Positions 11,584-22,806 are shown, counted from the stretch's first letter. The stretch is 64,000 bases of DNA from Saussurea involucrata (GCA_033807775.1 CM066317.1:8019870-8083869); one strand, 5' to 3'. Numbers and translations are program-made. Notes: a model not told the origin generated them from the sequence alone.

Positions 11584-13341
11584 ATGGCAAGGGTGAAACG
11601 CACCCTACCCAAAAACCCTAATGAAGAAGCCGAAGCTCCAAGTGTGCGACGAAGTGGTCGAAACAGGGCTGTGGTACGCCCCCCTATTTCGAGCCAAGAA
11701 CCTGAAATGGTGGATCTTGAGGATGATTCTATTCCTCCTCTACGCCATGTACCCTTCGCAAAACCATCACCGCCGAAAAAGATAAAGAAGGGAGCAAGTT
11801 CTGGTGTGGAGAAGCCAACCGAAGCATCCCCTGCACCCCCTGTCACGACCGAAACCGCAGAAACACCGTCAAGGACGCTCGCTCTCGTTCCATACACTGG
11901 TCCACAATCCATTCCTCCTCTTATTGGTAAGAAAAAGGTCGTCTTCTCAGTTCCTTTTGAGCAAATAGATGGCCATTTGACCTCCTGTTCTGAGGATGAT
12001 CAAATGATGCATATTTCTTCTACTTCTGTGGATATGAGGTTTTTCAAGAGAAATGAGTTTGATTGGTCGTTTGGACCTCTGCACTCCACCACAAACATTT
12101 CAGAATCAAATCCTAAAACTAATGTGGTGGAAGAAAGTGTTGAGATAATCATGGAAATACCAACTGTGATCCACCAAAGTCCAATCAGAGACATTCCTAA
12201 CCTAAATGACACCATTTGGACAGATGAGGATGAACCTTTGATAGAGAGAATAGAACCTAGAAAAAGGAAATATTTGGGTCAAAGGCATGCAACCAAGACC
12301 ACAGGGGCTGAACCTTTAAGAAAAAGAAGTAAAAGAGTGATTGAAGAGGGTGAACCATCCACATTAGAACCCTTAGAGACCAACTGCTATGCTGCAGCAA
12401 CTGTGCAGCATGAGCAATCTGTGGGTAAGAAAAAGAATGAAACTGAGGCTGCTAAATTTGTGAAAAGACCAACCAAACCAAACCGTGGCTTCAGCTCTAC
12501 AGCTGCTGCCAAAATGTGGCCCAAATTTCAGAATAGAATTGGTCTACCTGACAAGGGATTTGATGAGCAAAGCATTAGAGAGTTTCACTTTATTAAGCAG
12601 GTTGTAGAAACCCAAGGGCTTGAGAAAGTTTGTGAGATCCATCACTCGTACAATTTTACACTGATTCGAGAGTTCTACTGTGAAGTGGCCACCAACTCGT
12701 CCCCTAGGCTAACTGTTAGAGGTATTCCAGTCCATCTTACGGCTAAAAGGATTAATAGTTTCCTGTCACTTACCCCACCAGCCAAAACAGAATACCATAA
12801 GTTAGTAAACAATGCAACTTTAGATGACTTGAATGAGGTTGCTGCTGCATTAGGAAAGCCTAGAACAACATGGGAATACCATTCCAATCTAATGTTGAGA
12901 ACTTTCAAGGCTTCAAACCTCTCTGCAGATGCCAATGTGTGGGTTAACTTGGTGAGACACTCCATTTCACCAACAACACACGACAGCACTATATCTGTGG
13001 AGAGAATGTTTCTTCTGTTTTGTGTGATGACAGGTAAAAGCGTGAACTTGGGAAAGCATGTGCTCAGAAGCATAAGGGAATGTGCCACCAGAGCAAAAGG
13101 AAAGTTCTATTTTCCTGGAATGTTGACAAAGGTGCTGGTAGAAATGGGAGTGCCTCAGTATAAAGACGATTTGATTGTGAAAGAACAACGGGAGAAGTCA
13201 GAGATTGATATGAGGGCAGTTCAGAGGCTGAGAGACAGAAGAGAGAAAGGTGTTGGAACACTTGATATGGTCACTATGATGCAGGATGTGCTAAGTCAAA
13301 ATAGCACCCTCTTGGACACGATGTTAAAGCAAAAGAATTAG
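11584..13341 (+). CDS. Athila additional ORF, putative plant transposon protein
   Basis: This 585-residue protein occupies the envelope-like position between pol and the 3' LTR. Residues 1-110 are basic, proline-rich and low-complexity; RKRKYLGQRH and RKRSKRV near residue 230-260 look like nuclear localisation signals. A conserved globular part follows (about 315-540) with LPDKGFDEQSIREFHFIKQ, REFYCEVA, VRGIPVHLT and LLFCVMTGKSVNLG, matching in my recollection the domain named 'putative plant transposon protein' in many Athila-like elements. I see no signal peptide or strong membrane helix, so an envelope role is not supported. The frame ends at a TAG that appears to be a mutation: related sequence continues in another frame at 13374-13607. 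Confidence 0.75.
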   Translation: MARVKRTLPKNPNEEAEAPSVRRSGRNRAVVRPPISSQEPEMVDLEDDSIPPLRHVPFAKPSPPKKIKKGASSGVEKPTEASPAPPVTTETAETPSRTLALVPYTGPQSIPPLIGKKKVVFSVPFEQIDGHLTSCSEDDQMMHISSTSVDMRFFKRNEFDWSFGPLHSTTNISESNPKTNVVEESVEIIMEIPTVIHQSPIRDIPNLNDTIWTDEDEPLIERIEPRKRKYLGQRHATKTTGAEPLRKRSKRVIEEGEPSTLEPLETNCYAAATVQHEQSVGKKKNETEAAKFVKRPTKPNRGFSSTAAAKMWPKFQNRIGLPDKGFDEQSIREFHFIKQVVETQGLEKVCEIHHSYNFTLIREFYCEVATNSSPRLTVRGIPVHLTAKRINSFLSLTPPAKTEYHKLVNNATLDDLNEVAAALGKPRTTWEYHSNLMLRTFKASNLSADANVWVNLVRHSISPTTHDSTISVERMFLLFCVMTGKSVNLGKHVLRSIRECATRAKGKFYFPGMLTKVLVEMGVPQYKDDLIVKEQREKSEIDMRAVQRLRDRREKGVGTLDMVTMMQDVLSQNSTLLDTMLKQKN

Positions 13342-13607
13342 TTTATGGATAGGTTGAGGAGCTGAGGTTCGAGATGATGACCATTGTTGCAAACCACAAG
13401 AGGAAGATCAGAGAAATGGGTAGTTTGGGACTGCCAAAGCTGAGAAGGCTGCTGAAAGAAAAGAACCTGGAGATTGCCAAGCTGAAAGAAGATAACCGAA
13501 AGTTGAAGGCAGTAGCTGCTGCCAAGTCCGGTGCTGAAGCATCCATTGCTGTTGGAACTCATGGCACTACCATTTTTGGGCAGAAACAGCCTACTCCCAA
13601 CGAGTAG
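13342..13607 (+). pseudogene. Displaced C-terminal coiled coil of the Athila additional ORF
   Basis: The frame starting at 13374 encodes a lysine/glutamate-rich helix with heptad spacing (LRRLLKEKNLEIAKLKEDN) and ends at 13607. The preceding ORF ends in a similar helix (LSQNSTLLDTMLKQKN). The intervening bases still encode matching helical residues if one nonsense codon (13339-13341) and a small frameshift (about 13350-13362) are recognised, so this is the original C-terminus rather than a separate gene. Confidence 0.65.
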
Positions 13608-14434
13608 GACAGGTTTAATCACGCTCTCTTAGCTCCAATTTCTGTTTTATTTTAGTTATTTGAGTCTGGGATTAGTCTTTGCATATTTTAGGTTTATTTT
13701 CTTTCATTTGGGTTATGAATGAGTATTGTTAGCATGTTTGCATAGCCCAAATAATTTCACAAGTCCAAGACCATTTCTTTCGGTTGTTCATGCTAGAATT
13801 AGCCTCAGAATTGCTTGGGACACAATTTGGTCCACATTCTGCACTCATCACAGAAATGATCTAGGCCATTGTTCTTTTCTCCCATTTTTAGCAACTTGAA
13901 ACCATTGAAAACACATCCTTTCCTCCATACAATGAGGACATTGTACAATTCTTAGTTTGGGGTGGGGGTGTCTAAAAATGACAATCAAAGGCAAAGCCTT
14001 AGCAAGCATTGCATGTCAAGAAAAAAGTGGTTGAAACACCAAAAATGCCCCATAGGGGCAGGTGTATGTCATCAAACAGAAAATGCATAAAAAAATAATA
14101 AAAAAATCCAATGGGATTTGATGCATGGGGAGAGAAAAGGCAAAGTGAGAAAGAAAAATATGCCAAAAAGAGAGATCCATTTTCACTTAAAGCCCTAGTA
14201 ATCTGTGATGTGTATGATGTGTTGACTAGAACAAAAAGAATTTGAGGCTAACTTATGGTTTATGGTCACAAAAGAATGGGACTTTGGTCACTTGGGATTT
14301 ATGAAAGGCTATGCTATGCACCCTTAACATGCTCACACTCATGATGTGCACTTAATGCCATCCTTGTGCAAAACTTTCAAAATTTGAGTCATTTTCTTTT
14401 AGTCTTTTCATTGCTTGGGGACAAGCAAATTTCT
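13608..14434 (+). other. Athila 3' untranslated spacer
   Basis: Non-coding, about 0.8 kb. It contains a GTTTGGGGTGGGGGTGTC purine-rich stretch near 13955 that resembles a second, internal polypurine tract, and nothing else recognisable. Confidence 0.5.
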
Positions 14435-14447
14435 TAGTTTGGGGTGG
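14435..14447 (+). promoter_or_regulatory. Polypurine tract of the Athila element
   Basis: TAGTTTGGGGTGG directly abuts the 3' LTR start TGATAAGTGC; this would prime plus-strand synthesis. Confidence 0.85.
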
Positions 14448-16256
14448 TGATAAGTGCTCAATTTTGAGTACTTAAGCACTTATTTCTTTAGTTTAGTTAG
14501 GACTTTTTCATTCTAAAATCCCAACTTTGAGTCTTTTTTATCTTGTTTTACTTTCTTGGAGCTAGGAATCATGGTTTGCTTGTTTTACTTTATTGGTAGG
14601 CTAATATAAGCATTTTTTGGAAAAATCAGCCAAAACAGGGTATTGCTGCAGCATTGGTACAGCATGGATCTGGTGATCAAGGGAATGAAGAAGACGAATT
14701 AATGAGCTGGAAATTCGTATTTTGTGTTTAATCTGATATTTTGTAACCCTTGAAACACTCTTTAGATTGTAATGGTAGTTTATGTAATGGCTTAGTTTGC
14801 TTTTGTACTATTGGTTAACTAGTTGTACTATTTAGTTAGCTTAGTTGCACTTATTTACCAAACATACCCCTCCCTTTTGTTATATATAGAGGGGCCATCT
14901 AGCCTTTTTAGATACACCTTCTTGGAACTGATCTGAATGAGTTCTAAGTTCTCTCTAGTTATTTTCCAGAAATATTATGATTTTTCTTCCAATCTTCAAA
15001 TCTTCAAGTATTCTTCCTTTAATTTTTCTTTGTTCTTAGATACATGTATGCATTGTTGCAGCACTGGAGATTATCTTACTGCACATCTTACTTCCTTTAA
15101 TGTTCTTGTAACTTATGTTTTATATTTAATGCTTTTACTTTCCAGAATTTATTCTTGTTAGTCATAGATTTACATTCCATTTGTAGTCTTGACATTTATT
15201 GCTTATTACTTACATTCTTATCTTTACATTTTTAGTCATTTACTTTAGTTAGTCTTTATTTCCAAGTACTTTATACTTCCAATCATCATGTTTACTTTCC
15301 AAGTACTTTGCATTTACTTTGTTTCATTTGGTGTAATGAGTAGCTAATCTTGTAGCTTGGGTGTGAGACAAAGGGTGTTATGATGACCAAAAGAAAGTAG
15401 GCATTTTTGTGGAAAAAATGAGGTTTTATTATTCAAACCCAAGTTCTTTCAAGATAACAAAATCCTTTGACAAATTGATCACTTTGATAGTGTTAAAGTG
15501 TCATGGACCTAGAGATAGGCCATTGAATAGCACGTCAATTTGGATGACTTAAGGGGTTATATCGAGAGAGTAACTTGCAATGAGAGTTGTTACTTTTGTT
15601 TTCTAAAATGATTCATTCTTGATAAGTTGTCATTTTCTCAAAGGATTAAAATGGAATAGACTTAGAGATAAGCTATTTAGGAGTATACAAACTTGGGAGG
15701 CATGGGGGTTATATCGAGAGAGTGACTTTTAACAAAGAGAATTTGTTTTGCCATGTACTTTGAGAACGCCATTTCCATCGTTCCATTATCTTGGGTTCTG
15801 CTCAGAGATGAGATTGCTCTAGCTACTGGAATCATGGGATGGTGAGAGTCCGAGAGGAACGTGTCTCAAAGTAAATAATAAAACTAGTTTTTGTCATTGC
15901 TATGCTGCAGCATTACTGCAGTTTCTTGCTGTAGCATTGTTGTAGCATTGGTCTGCTGGAATTTGGTTTATCATAACATCACAAGTCCTACACCCTTGCT
16001 TCTCTTTTAATCTTGTTAATTAGAATCTGTGTTAATCATCAACCAACCAATCAAATATATTTTCTTCCAAATCATCTTCAGAAATCATTTCTTTCATCAT
16101 ACTTTTGTAGCAATTTTAACTCCAATATCTGTGGGACGATAATCGGTATCTTTACCACTTTATTACTTGATAGACGACATAGTCCTATATAAGTATACTT
16201 GCTTATTGGTTCTATTAGCACACGTCTGTGGGTGCATTCAAAGCACGCACACATCA
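14448..16256 (+). repeat. Athila-type 3' LTR
   Basis: The 1809-bp copy is nearly identical to 1744-3553, with the TATA box at 14881-14888. It ends ACATCA and is followed by the TSD copy AACGC and the interrupted hAT sequence. Confidence 0.93.
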
Positions 16257-16602
16257 AACGCCCAAAACCGGGTCATGGAAAAACCGGGTCGGGTCGGGCC
16301 GGGTTTAACCCGAAAATCCCTAACCCGTTTAATGTTATCTAAAACCGGTTTTATAAAAACCGGGCCGAGCCGGGCCCAAAACCAGTTCTGAGATCGGGCC
16401 GGCGTATTTTCGTATTTTTTTTAAAAAAATAATTTCTTTGTATAATAATTAATTACTAAACTTTAAAAAGTAAAAAATTGGATTGGATCACTAAAATACA
16501 CTTTAAAAATACGTTTTATTTATAATATATATCTCTAAAATACACTTTTACGTTTTATAATTTATATATAACTTTAAGTTACAAACTTACAATACATAAA
16601 TT

Positions 16603-18437
16603 CTAATAACCCGAAGGTCCCGCTCCCGAACTCCCACCCCCACCACCCCATCCCCATGGATTGTAATTGTATGGATTGTATGGAGCGTAGTATGGATTCT
16701 GATCTGGATTGTAGTCTTCAAGAGAATTGTACTTTTGCAGTCGTGCAATAGCCGTGCGATCATCAATGCGGTCTGTGTCTGGTTCTTCTTCGTCATCGTT
16801 GTAATGTGAGACGTCACCGACACTACTAGCATCAGAATTTTCGGTTACGGTTCCCGGCGTACTTAGTTCTTCATCCGCTTCGTTTTCGGCTAAGTTATCT
16901 TCCACACCGTCTAGATCATTCTCCAGGTTTGTTTGATGTTGAATTCGGTCTTCTCCATCCAAGTAATCCTTCAAACATATGCAGCACTCTATCGATTGCG
17001 GGGTTAATCTTGTCCGACACTCCGATATGATCCTGCCACTAAGAGAAAAAGCAGACTCCGAAGCTACGGTACTAGCTTGGATTGTTAGTATATCAAGGGC
17101 AATAGTCGCCATAATCGGGAAACTCGGTTGTTTATTTTTCCACCATTCTAATAAATCTAGTGATTCAACATCTTCGACGATTGTGGAGGATGCCGTTATA
17201 AAATTAGTATGTATGTATTGATTGAATTCACCCAAATTATCCCCATCATATCTAGCTTTTTTAGTAGATTCCATGGCAACCAATTGCATTAAAGTTGACA
17301 TTAAGTCGGTTCGGTTTCGGCCACGGCTACTAGAACCCGGTGAAAACATTTGAGTTGTAGGGGTTTGTTGGCTTCCTCCCCCATAATTAAGTCTATAAAT
17401 CTCAAATAATTGATGAAAATCATTATTAAATTGGTTTATGCGGTTCCTTGAAAAAGAATTATTTGTAGACGAATCCAAACCAAACGAGAAACATATTGAT
17501 TGTATTAAAACTTCGACACCCGTAACATTAAAATACGGGTTTAATGACGCGGCACAAAGAAAAGTGAAGGGGATCTCTTTAAAATATTTACCAATTTTGC
17601 TTTCATTGGTGCTACCACGTCGTGAAAGTTGTAATCCGCTTCGTATTGAGCAATTTTACTTGCCAAAATATATATTTGATTTAAAAGTAAAGGGCTCGTT
17701 GGATAATAAATACCGGATAAGATAGTTGTTGCAGTTTTGAAATCGCCCAAAATATCGTGAAAGTCATAAATCATTTGCCAATCATCATCAGTTATCGTGT
17801 TTTCCGGGTAATGAACGTTATAAAATGCTTGAAGATATTGTTTTTGTCTTATTAAATTATCCATCATTTTCCAAGTCGAATTCCATCGAACCGCCATATC
17901 GTGTGCCGGTCCCAAAGCTTTAAAACCGACATCTTGGCAATATTGTCTATATGCGTTTTGCATTTTTTTACCTTTTGTGAAAATCCGGCGTAACATAAGA
18001 GTTTGACGACTTACCGTATTCCAAAGTTTTAAAGCATCACGCCGAAGAGTTTGACGACTTACCGAACCCTTGTAGCGTGGTTGGAACCCTTGTTTGATCA
18101 TGTTCGTAATGTGACGATTGTCGAAATGTCCGAATTGGCAACCCCACTTGAATGACACATTTCATTTGCAATTGTCGGGCGATATCCTCATTATACGACC
18201 ATACTTGACCGGAATTGTCAAGTATGGGTTGACTTGGATCGCCACCCGATTTCAACCTCTTGCATCTCTCCTCGAAGTGGCGCTTTAACGTGGTATTTGA
18301 GGCGGCTTGAAGGAAATCTCCACACCGTTTGCATTGCGCTTTTTTTGTACCGTCGGAAAACATCACCAAGTTGAAATGCTCCCAAACCGGTGCTTTTCGT
18401 CCATGCTCGGCAACAACGGTGTAATTTTGTTCGGTCA
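16603..18437 (-). pseudogene. hAT transposase, core-deleted
   Basis: Read on the minus strand from an ATG at 18437. An N-terminal BED zinc finger (VWEHFNLV, CKRCGDFL, HFEERC: C-x2-C...H-x4-C) is followed by a frameshift around 18100-18160. The next segment keeps SRQTLRRD and then jumps to MAVRWNSTWKMMDNLI, so the stretch that carries the first catalytic residues and TSDIW-like motifs in hATs is missing. A short duplicated SRQTL segment (18000-18065) marks the rearrangement. After another frameshift near 17500 the C-terminal dimerisation domain is clear (LEWWKNKQPSFPIMATIALD, ASESAFSLSGRIISE, RLTPQSIE). The gene cannot encode an active transposase. Confidence 0.88.
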
Positions 18438-18848
18438 TTTTTTTGAGAGTAGAGACTAGATAACTAGAGATTTTATAGTAGAATTTGCGAGAAACGAATA
18501 TAGCGAGAGCCGAGAAATGAGAATTGTATGCGTTTTTTGCGTTTTGTAAGTTGGTGATATGATCCATAACACCCCCTAGTATTTATATGGGTTGGAGGGT
18601 GAAAAAACACCAAAAAAACGGCTATATAACCGTTATATAACGGCTAGTTTTTTTGAAAAAATCGGTTTCGGGCCGGGTCGGGCCAAAAACCGGGCCGTGA
18701 ACCGGTTTCGGGTTGGGCCGGGTCGGGCCGAAGAAAAAGCCAAAAACCCAAACCGGTCCTGGCTATCGGGCTGGAAACCGGTTTTTGACCGGGTCGGGTT
18801 CGGGTTACCCGATCGGGTCGGGCCTAAATGGCCATCACTAGCGGTGAG

Positions 18849-19130
18849 GATGATTCTCACATCTATCAATGGATTTGCAAACAATTTTTGCGAACGAATT
18901 TGGTCCCTTGATCCTCTTTCTCTCTTCCTCTATCTCAACCTCTAGATTTGGTTTCTCATATCTAAATTTCAGGGACAGTTTGATTTAATGTTTTTGATAG
19001 ATGAAGTTATGTTTGAGTTGAGTGTATTTTTTTATCTAGGATTTGTTCATTTTTTATTGCTACAATAATCTATAAGCCAACTTCGTAACAGATTTGGTGT
19101 TTTTTGTTTCCCAAAGTTGTTTTTTATTTC
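18849..19130. other. Unassigned DNA, right flank of the hAT element
   Basis: Continuation of the sequence before 1662. T-rich, with no open frame of note or recognisable domain. Confidence 0.3.
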
Positions 19131-19132
19131 AT

Positions 19133-19300
19133 TGGGTGAAATAACATATTGTGTTTGGTTTTATTAAGTGAAATAACATATAGACGGAAGTTATGTTTGA
19201 TTTGATGAGGTGAAATAACATATAAACAAAAATTGTGTTTGATTTCATGAGAATAAATAGATTATAGATGAAAATTTTGTTTGATTTCATGTAGTGAAAT

Positions 19301-19310
<10 letters not shown>
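19133..19310. repeat. Imperfect tandem repeat, GTGAAATAACATAT units
   Basis: About four diverged copies of a 50-60-bp unit containing GTGAAATAACATAT and TTTGATTTCATG. A (TA)n tract and a (GA)n/(G)n tract follow to about 19350. Confidence 0.7.
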
Positions 19311-19347
<37 letters not shown>

Positions 19348-19351
19348 GGGG

Positions 19352-19551
19352 GGGATCAAACGAGAACAATAATTATTTATAAAAAACACGAGAACGAACA
19401 AAATCATTAGTGATATTACATTAACGCGCAAAAAAGCCACACGGACGTGAAGTCGCGACCAAAGTACTTTTTTCGTGTGTTAATGTAAAATCACTAATGA
19501 TTTTGTTCGTTCTCGTTTTCTTTTAAATATGTATTATTCTCGTTTGAACCC
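19352..19551. mobile_element. Foldback MITE with GGGTTCAAACGAG-type ends
   Basis: The left arm (19352-19437) and right arm (19467-19551) are inverted copies, roughly 85 bases each with a short loop; examples are CGAGAACGAACAAAATCATT on the left and its complement on the right. The left tip GGGATCAAACGAG and right tip CTCGTTTGAACCC pair. It sits beside a (TA)n(GA)n tract and resembles the foldback at 35026-35263. Confidence 0.82.
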
Positions 19552-19552
19552 A

Positions 19553-19730
19553 TGTAACACCCGTGTCCTAAAATGTTAAGCCTTTGGTGTGTTGTGGTTA
19601 AAAGTTAACAAAAGAAACTTAAGGGTCTCAAGTAGAAATTTAAACAAGGTATAAATGGGGACCAAAACCCCTAATTCTTCCATTTTGTATGAGAAATTTC
19701 ATCAGGAAGAGAGAGGTGGCGTCTGAGAAG
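19553..19730 (+). repeat. LTR fragment, Tekay-like
   Basis: Begins TGTAACACCCGTGTCC and carries 'ggtataaatggggacc' with 'caaaacccctaa' about 95-110 bases in. The minus-strand start of the solo LTR at 8930 has the same arrangement (TGTAGTAACCGTGTCC, then 'gggtataaatgggcac'). No matching 3' end is found before the MULE region, so it is a truncated LTR. Confidence 0.55.
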
Positions 19731-19788
19731 AAATTCTAGCAAGGGTTTGGTTCAAAGAAATCGTTTGTGAAGAATCATCATCTGAAAG

Positions 19789-19935
19789 ATGAAAGGGGAT
19801 ATAAAAGCTCGGGAGGCTCGTGTTCGTCGAGAACAAGAAGCAATTCACCATATTCTGCAAGACTTCGCAATTATTCAAGCGAAGGTAAATGAGAAGCAAG
19901 CTTGGATTGGTGAAACTAAATCAATTTTTAAGTAG
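19789..19935 (+). CDS. Small open frame of unknown function
   Basis: 48 codons, rich in R, E, Q and A with heptad character (REARVRREQEAIHHILQDFA), so probably helical. It lies downstream of an LTR-type TATA box and converges on the MULE transposase gene. I do not recognise it, and it may be a chance frame. Confidence 0.25.
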   Translation: MKGDIKAREARVRREQEAIHHILQDFAIIQAKVNEKQAWIGETKSIFK

Positions 19936-20179
19936 GTGGTGGTTGTTTTAGTTGTTTTGTATTTTTTTACTGTGTTGTTTTGTATTTTTTTTACTGTCTT
20001 GTTGTTTGTATTTTTTTGTTGTTTTTTTACATCATGTAAGGTCAAGTCAGAGGTTACATCAACTCATTTGCTAAAGTGTGTCCGGGTTGTGGTACACAAT
20101 GGCCATACGTGGTTGCAAAAGCAGAAGCCGTTGAAGAAGGGTCAGAAAGATTGAAGATGAAGAGCATGTTGGATGGAAT

Positions 20180-20578
20180 ACAAACTAGTTGTGTTATCAA
20201 TGTTCATTTAAAAGCATATGTATGTGTGTATATATAATATGAATATATATATCATTTACAAACTAGCTGTGTTATCAATGTTCATTTAAAAGCATATGTA
20301 TGTGTGTATATATAATATGAATATATATCATTTACAAACTAGCTGTGTTATCAATGTTCATTTAGAAGCATATGTATGTGTGTATATATATAATATGAAT
20401 ATATATCATTACAAACTAGCTGTGTTATCAATGTTCATTTAGAAGCATATGTATGTGTGTATATATATAATATGAATATATATCATTTACAAACTAGATG
20501 TGTTATCAATGTTCATTTAGAAGCATATGTATGTGTGTATATATAATATGAATATATATATATATATATATATATATC
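20180..20578. repeat. 77-bp tandem repeat, five copies
   Basis: Each unit contains ACAAACTAG(C/T)TGTGTTATCA, ATGTTCATTTA(A/G)AAGC, TATGTATGTGTG and an AT-rich tail (ATAATATGAATATATATCATTT). Copies start near 20180, 20258, 20334, 20411 and 20489 and are almost identical, so the array is recent. It ends three bases from the MULE stop codon region and forms that gene's 3' flank. Confidence 0.9.
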
Positions 20579-20580
20579 TT

Positions 20581-22806
20581 TTACAAATCAGCGTTTAGAT
20601 CAACAGTATCATATGTGTTTGTTCCATATGGTTCAAGCTGTGACGGGCCCGGGGTGTGACTGACTGAATGTCTCCTTGGCACGGTTGAAGGGGCGGGATT
20701 TGGACACTCTCCACGAGTGTGTCCTACGCATTGGCACCGAGTACATCTTCGTTGTATCGAACTTTCACCACGTGATGGACGTCGGTCGTTCTTTCTCGGT
20801 CTCCCGGCTATGTTCTTATCCATTAAAGGTGGATAGCATGGCGGAAGCGGGTCGGGTGGATACACCCATGCTGCAGGGGGTCCAGCTGGGTTTATTACCT
20901 CCACGTATGTTTTCCGGTAATATTCGGCCGTGAAGAAAGGTACAGCCAAGTCGCTGCAATCTGTACGACCCATATATCTTGCTGCAACGATGGCATGGCC
21001 GCACGGTAACCCAGATTTATCCCATTCGCGACACGAACAAAGGTGGTCTTCCATATTCACAATCGCGTCAAGATAGTCATCATGCACCTCGTACTTCCCA
21101 TACCCGATTGCTCTTACCGGCCATGTCGCCGCACGACGCGCCCTGTACTGAACGATCTTCTCCGCCGTTGGTGTGAGTGCATTTTGCATCTCAGCTCCTT
21201 TTAGGCGTCGAATTTGGTACCACTCTTGTTGAAAGGCCCGAAAGTAGTCCATAAGATTAACAATCGGACATCTACGCGCAAAACGGGAGAGTGCATTCAC
21301 AGACTCTGCACTATTCGAGGTCAAAATGCCATACCGTTGTCCAGGAAAATGGGCCGCGGACCACCTCTCCCGTCCAGCTTCGTCAAAGACTTTGGCTGCT
21401 TCGTTGGTACTATATCGTAGCATATTCATGTACTTGTTAAACTCCCGATCCGTATATGCTCTGCATGCCGCCCAATAGACATCCTTGTTGGTCGTAATAC
21501 GTTTGTCCTTGGATTTGGCGTTCATCTCCAAATGTCGACAGCATATGGCGTGAGGGGCGTTTGGGTAGATGGCAGAGATTGCGGCGCTTATGGAAGGAGC
21601 CTTGTTAGACATAAACATCAACCCTTGCGGGTCTCCGATAGCTTGTCTCAACATGGACATAAACCAAGTCCACTCGTCCCCGGTTTCGGACTTGCCTACG
21701 CCGAAATCTACTGGAACGATGGAGTTATCCCCGTCCATGGCAACCGCCAGGAACATCATACCCAAGTAACGGCCCTTTAAATGGGATGCGTCTATTATCA
21801 GGACACGACGTAGATTTGCCACAAATGTGCGGATCTGCAAAAACATAGGTGGTTTTCCTTTGTAAATGTTATAGTTTATAATGTGTAAACATATGACGTG
21901 TTAAAATACGTACCGCGGGTCCAAGGGCCACGAAGCACTTCTCAAACCGTCGACGTGAATCGGTCCGTAGCTGCGTGACAGTACCAGGGTTCTGCAGCTG
22001 CAAATTATATAAATATGTCGGGAGTCGTTCATACGACTCCTCGAACGTGCCTCTCACCATAAACAATGCATGGCATCGCGCACGCCAAGCTTGGTGGTAA
22101 TCAATCGTGACGCCGAACTGCTGGTGAACATCGTGGACGATGTCCTTTAGACGCAATGACCTACTAACATCAAGAAATTTGTTTTTCAGTATCGCACCCA
22201 AAGTCTTTTTGCCGGCTTGTTTGTGGTGGGGATTCAGTTGCGTCCTCGTACAAGTGTGTACGTCGTGCAACTTTCTAATCATAAACACCCCTTCTTTGCC
22301 ACCCGTGTCAATCGCGTACATCCTCCAGTCACAGTTTTTTCTGGCACATTCAACTATGTATCTAGTTTTGTCAGATTTCGACGTGCGCCTTTCGAAACCC
22401 TCTTCCAAGAACTTAAGTCCGACCTGACTTGCCAAGAGATCCTTCGATTTGAATATCTGACCTACATGTAACATTTCACTGCGAATATAAGGTGTAGGTT
22501 CATAGGTTTGTGTCTGGGTATGGGAGTCTGGAAGAATAGGGGGCATATCAAAAAAGTCATTTATCTGACTACATGATTTTCTACTAGGGGTATATTCTTC
22601 GTGATCATCACTATCGGTGTCTGATCTGTCTATTTTAGAATTACCCGTTCTGAAAACGTGGGTTTCGTCATCAGCAACTCCAGCAGTACGCCCTTCGTGT
22701 GGTTGTGGTGGTTGTTGTTGCGTCTCCGGAATACAGTCGTTAAGACCATATGAATGATCTAAATGAACTGTTGGGGCGTCGGACGCCTGAAATTGAGAAT
22801 CAGACT
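20581..22806 (-). pseudogene. MULE (MuDR-type) transposase, main part
   Basis: Minus strand, reading from the retroelement insertion point to a stop at 20581-20583. Residues include an acidic linker, the Mutator N-terminal DNA-binding domain (FKSKDLLASQVGLKFLEEGF, VECARKNCDWRM) and the MULE catalytic domain (LIIDASHLKGRYLGM, GDEWTWFMSMLRQAI, HAICCRHLEMN, SNSAESVNAL). A SWIM finger (CSCREWDKSGLPCGH) and a zinc knuckle (CTRCQCVGHTRGEC) follow. A 79-bp intron (21835-21913) starts GTACGTAT and ends TTTTTGCAG and joins the two exons in phase 0. Where relatives have SDR-like sequence with the second catalytic Asp, this copy has MSNKAP (Asn codon at 21604-21606), so catalysis is doubtful. The 5' end of the gene lies at 31437-31805. 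Confidence 0.88.

Larger units (their letters stand above)
1744..16256 (+). mobile_element. Athila-type Ty3/gypsy retrotransposon
   Basis: This is a complete element by structure: a 5' LTR (1744-3553), a tRNA-Asp type primer site, gag, protease, RT, RNase H, integrase, an additional ORF, a polypurine tract and a 3' LTR (14448-16256). The 5-bp target duplication AACGC is perfect (1739-1743 and 16257-16261). The Gag and protease style, the tRNA-Asp primer and the extra ORF between pol and the 3' LTR place it in the Athila lineage. By eye the LTRs differ at about two dozen positions (roughly 1.3%), so it is moderately young. Its pol is broken in several places and by a solo LTR, so it cannot move autonomously. 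Confidence 0.93.
1670..18840 (-). mobile_element. hAT transposon, disrupted by a nested retroelement
   Basis: Termini are TAGGGATGGCCA at 1670 and its inverted partner TAGTGATGGCCA at 18840 (11 of 12 identical). They are flanked by a perfect 8-bp duplication GCGGTGAG (1662-1669 and 18841-18848), the length hAT transposases generate. Subterminal regions on both sides are packed with GGGTCGGG-type repeats (1685-1720, 16268-16310, 18665-18825), usual for this hAT group. Without the Athila insertion the element is about 2.65 kb. Its minus-strand transposase gene is damaged, so it is an immobile relic. Confidence 0.92.

Noticed and set aside
11584..13341. Envelope glycoprotein in the Athila element
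   Set aside because: The position is envelope-like, but there is no signal peptide, transmembrane helix or cysteine pattern; nuclear-type basic stretches point elsewhere.
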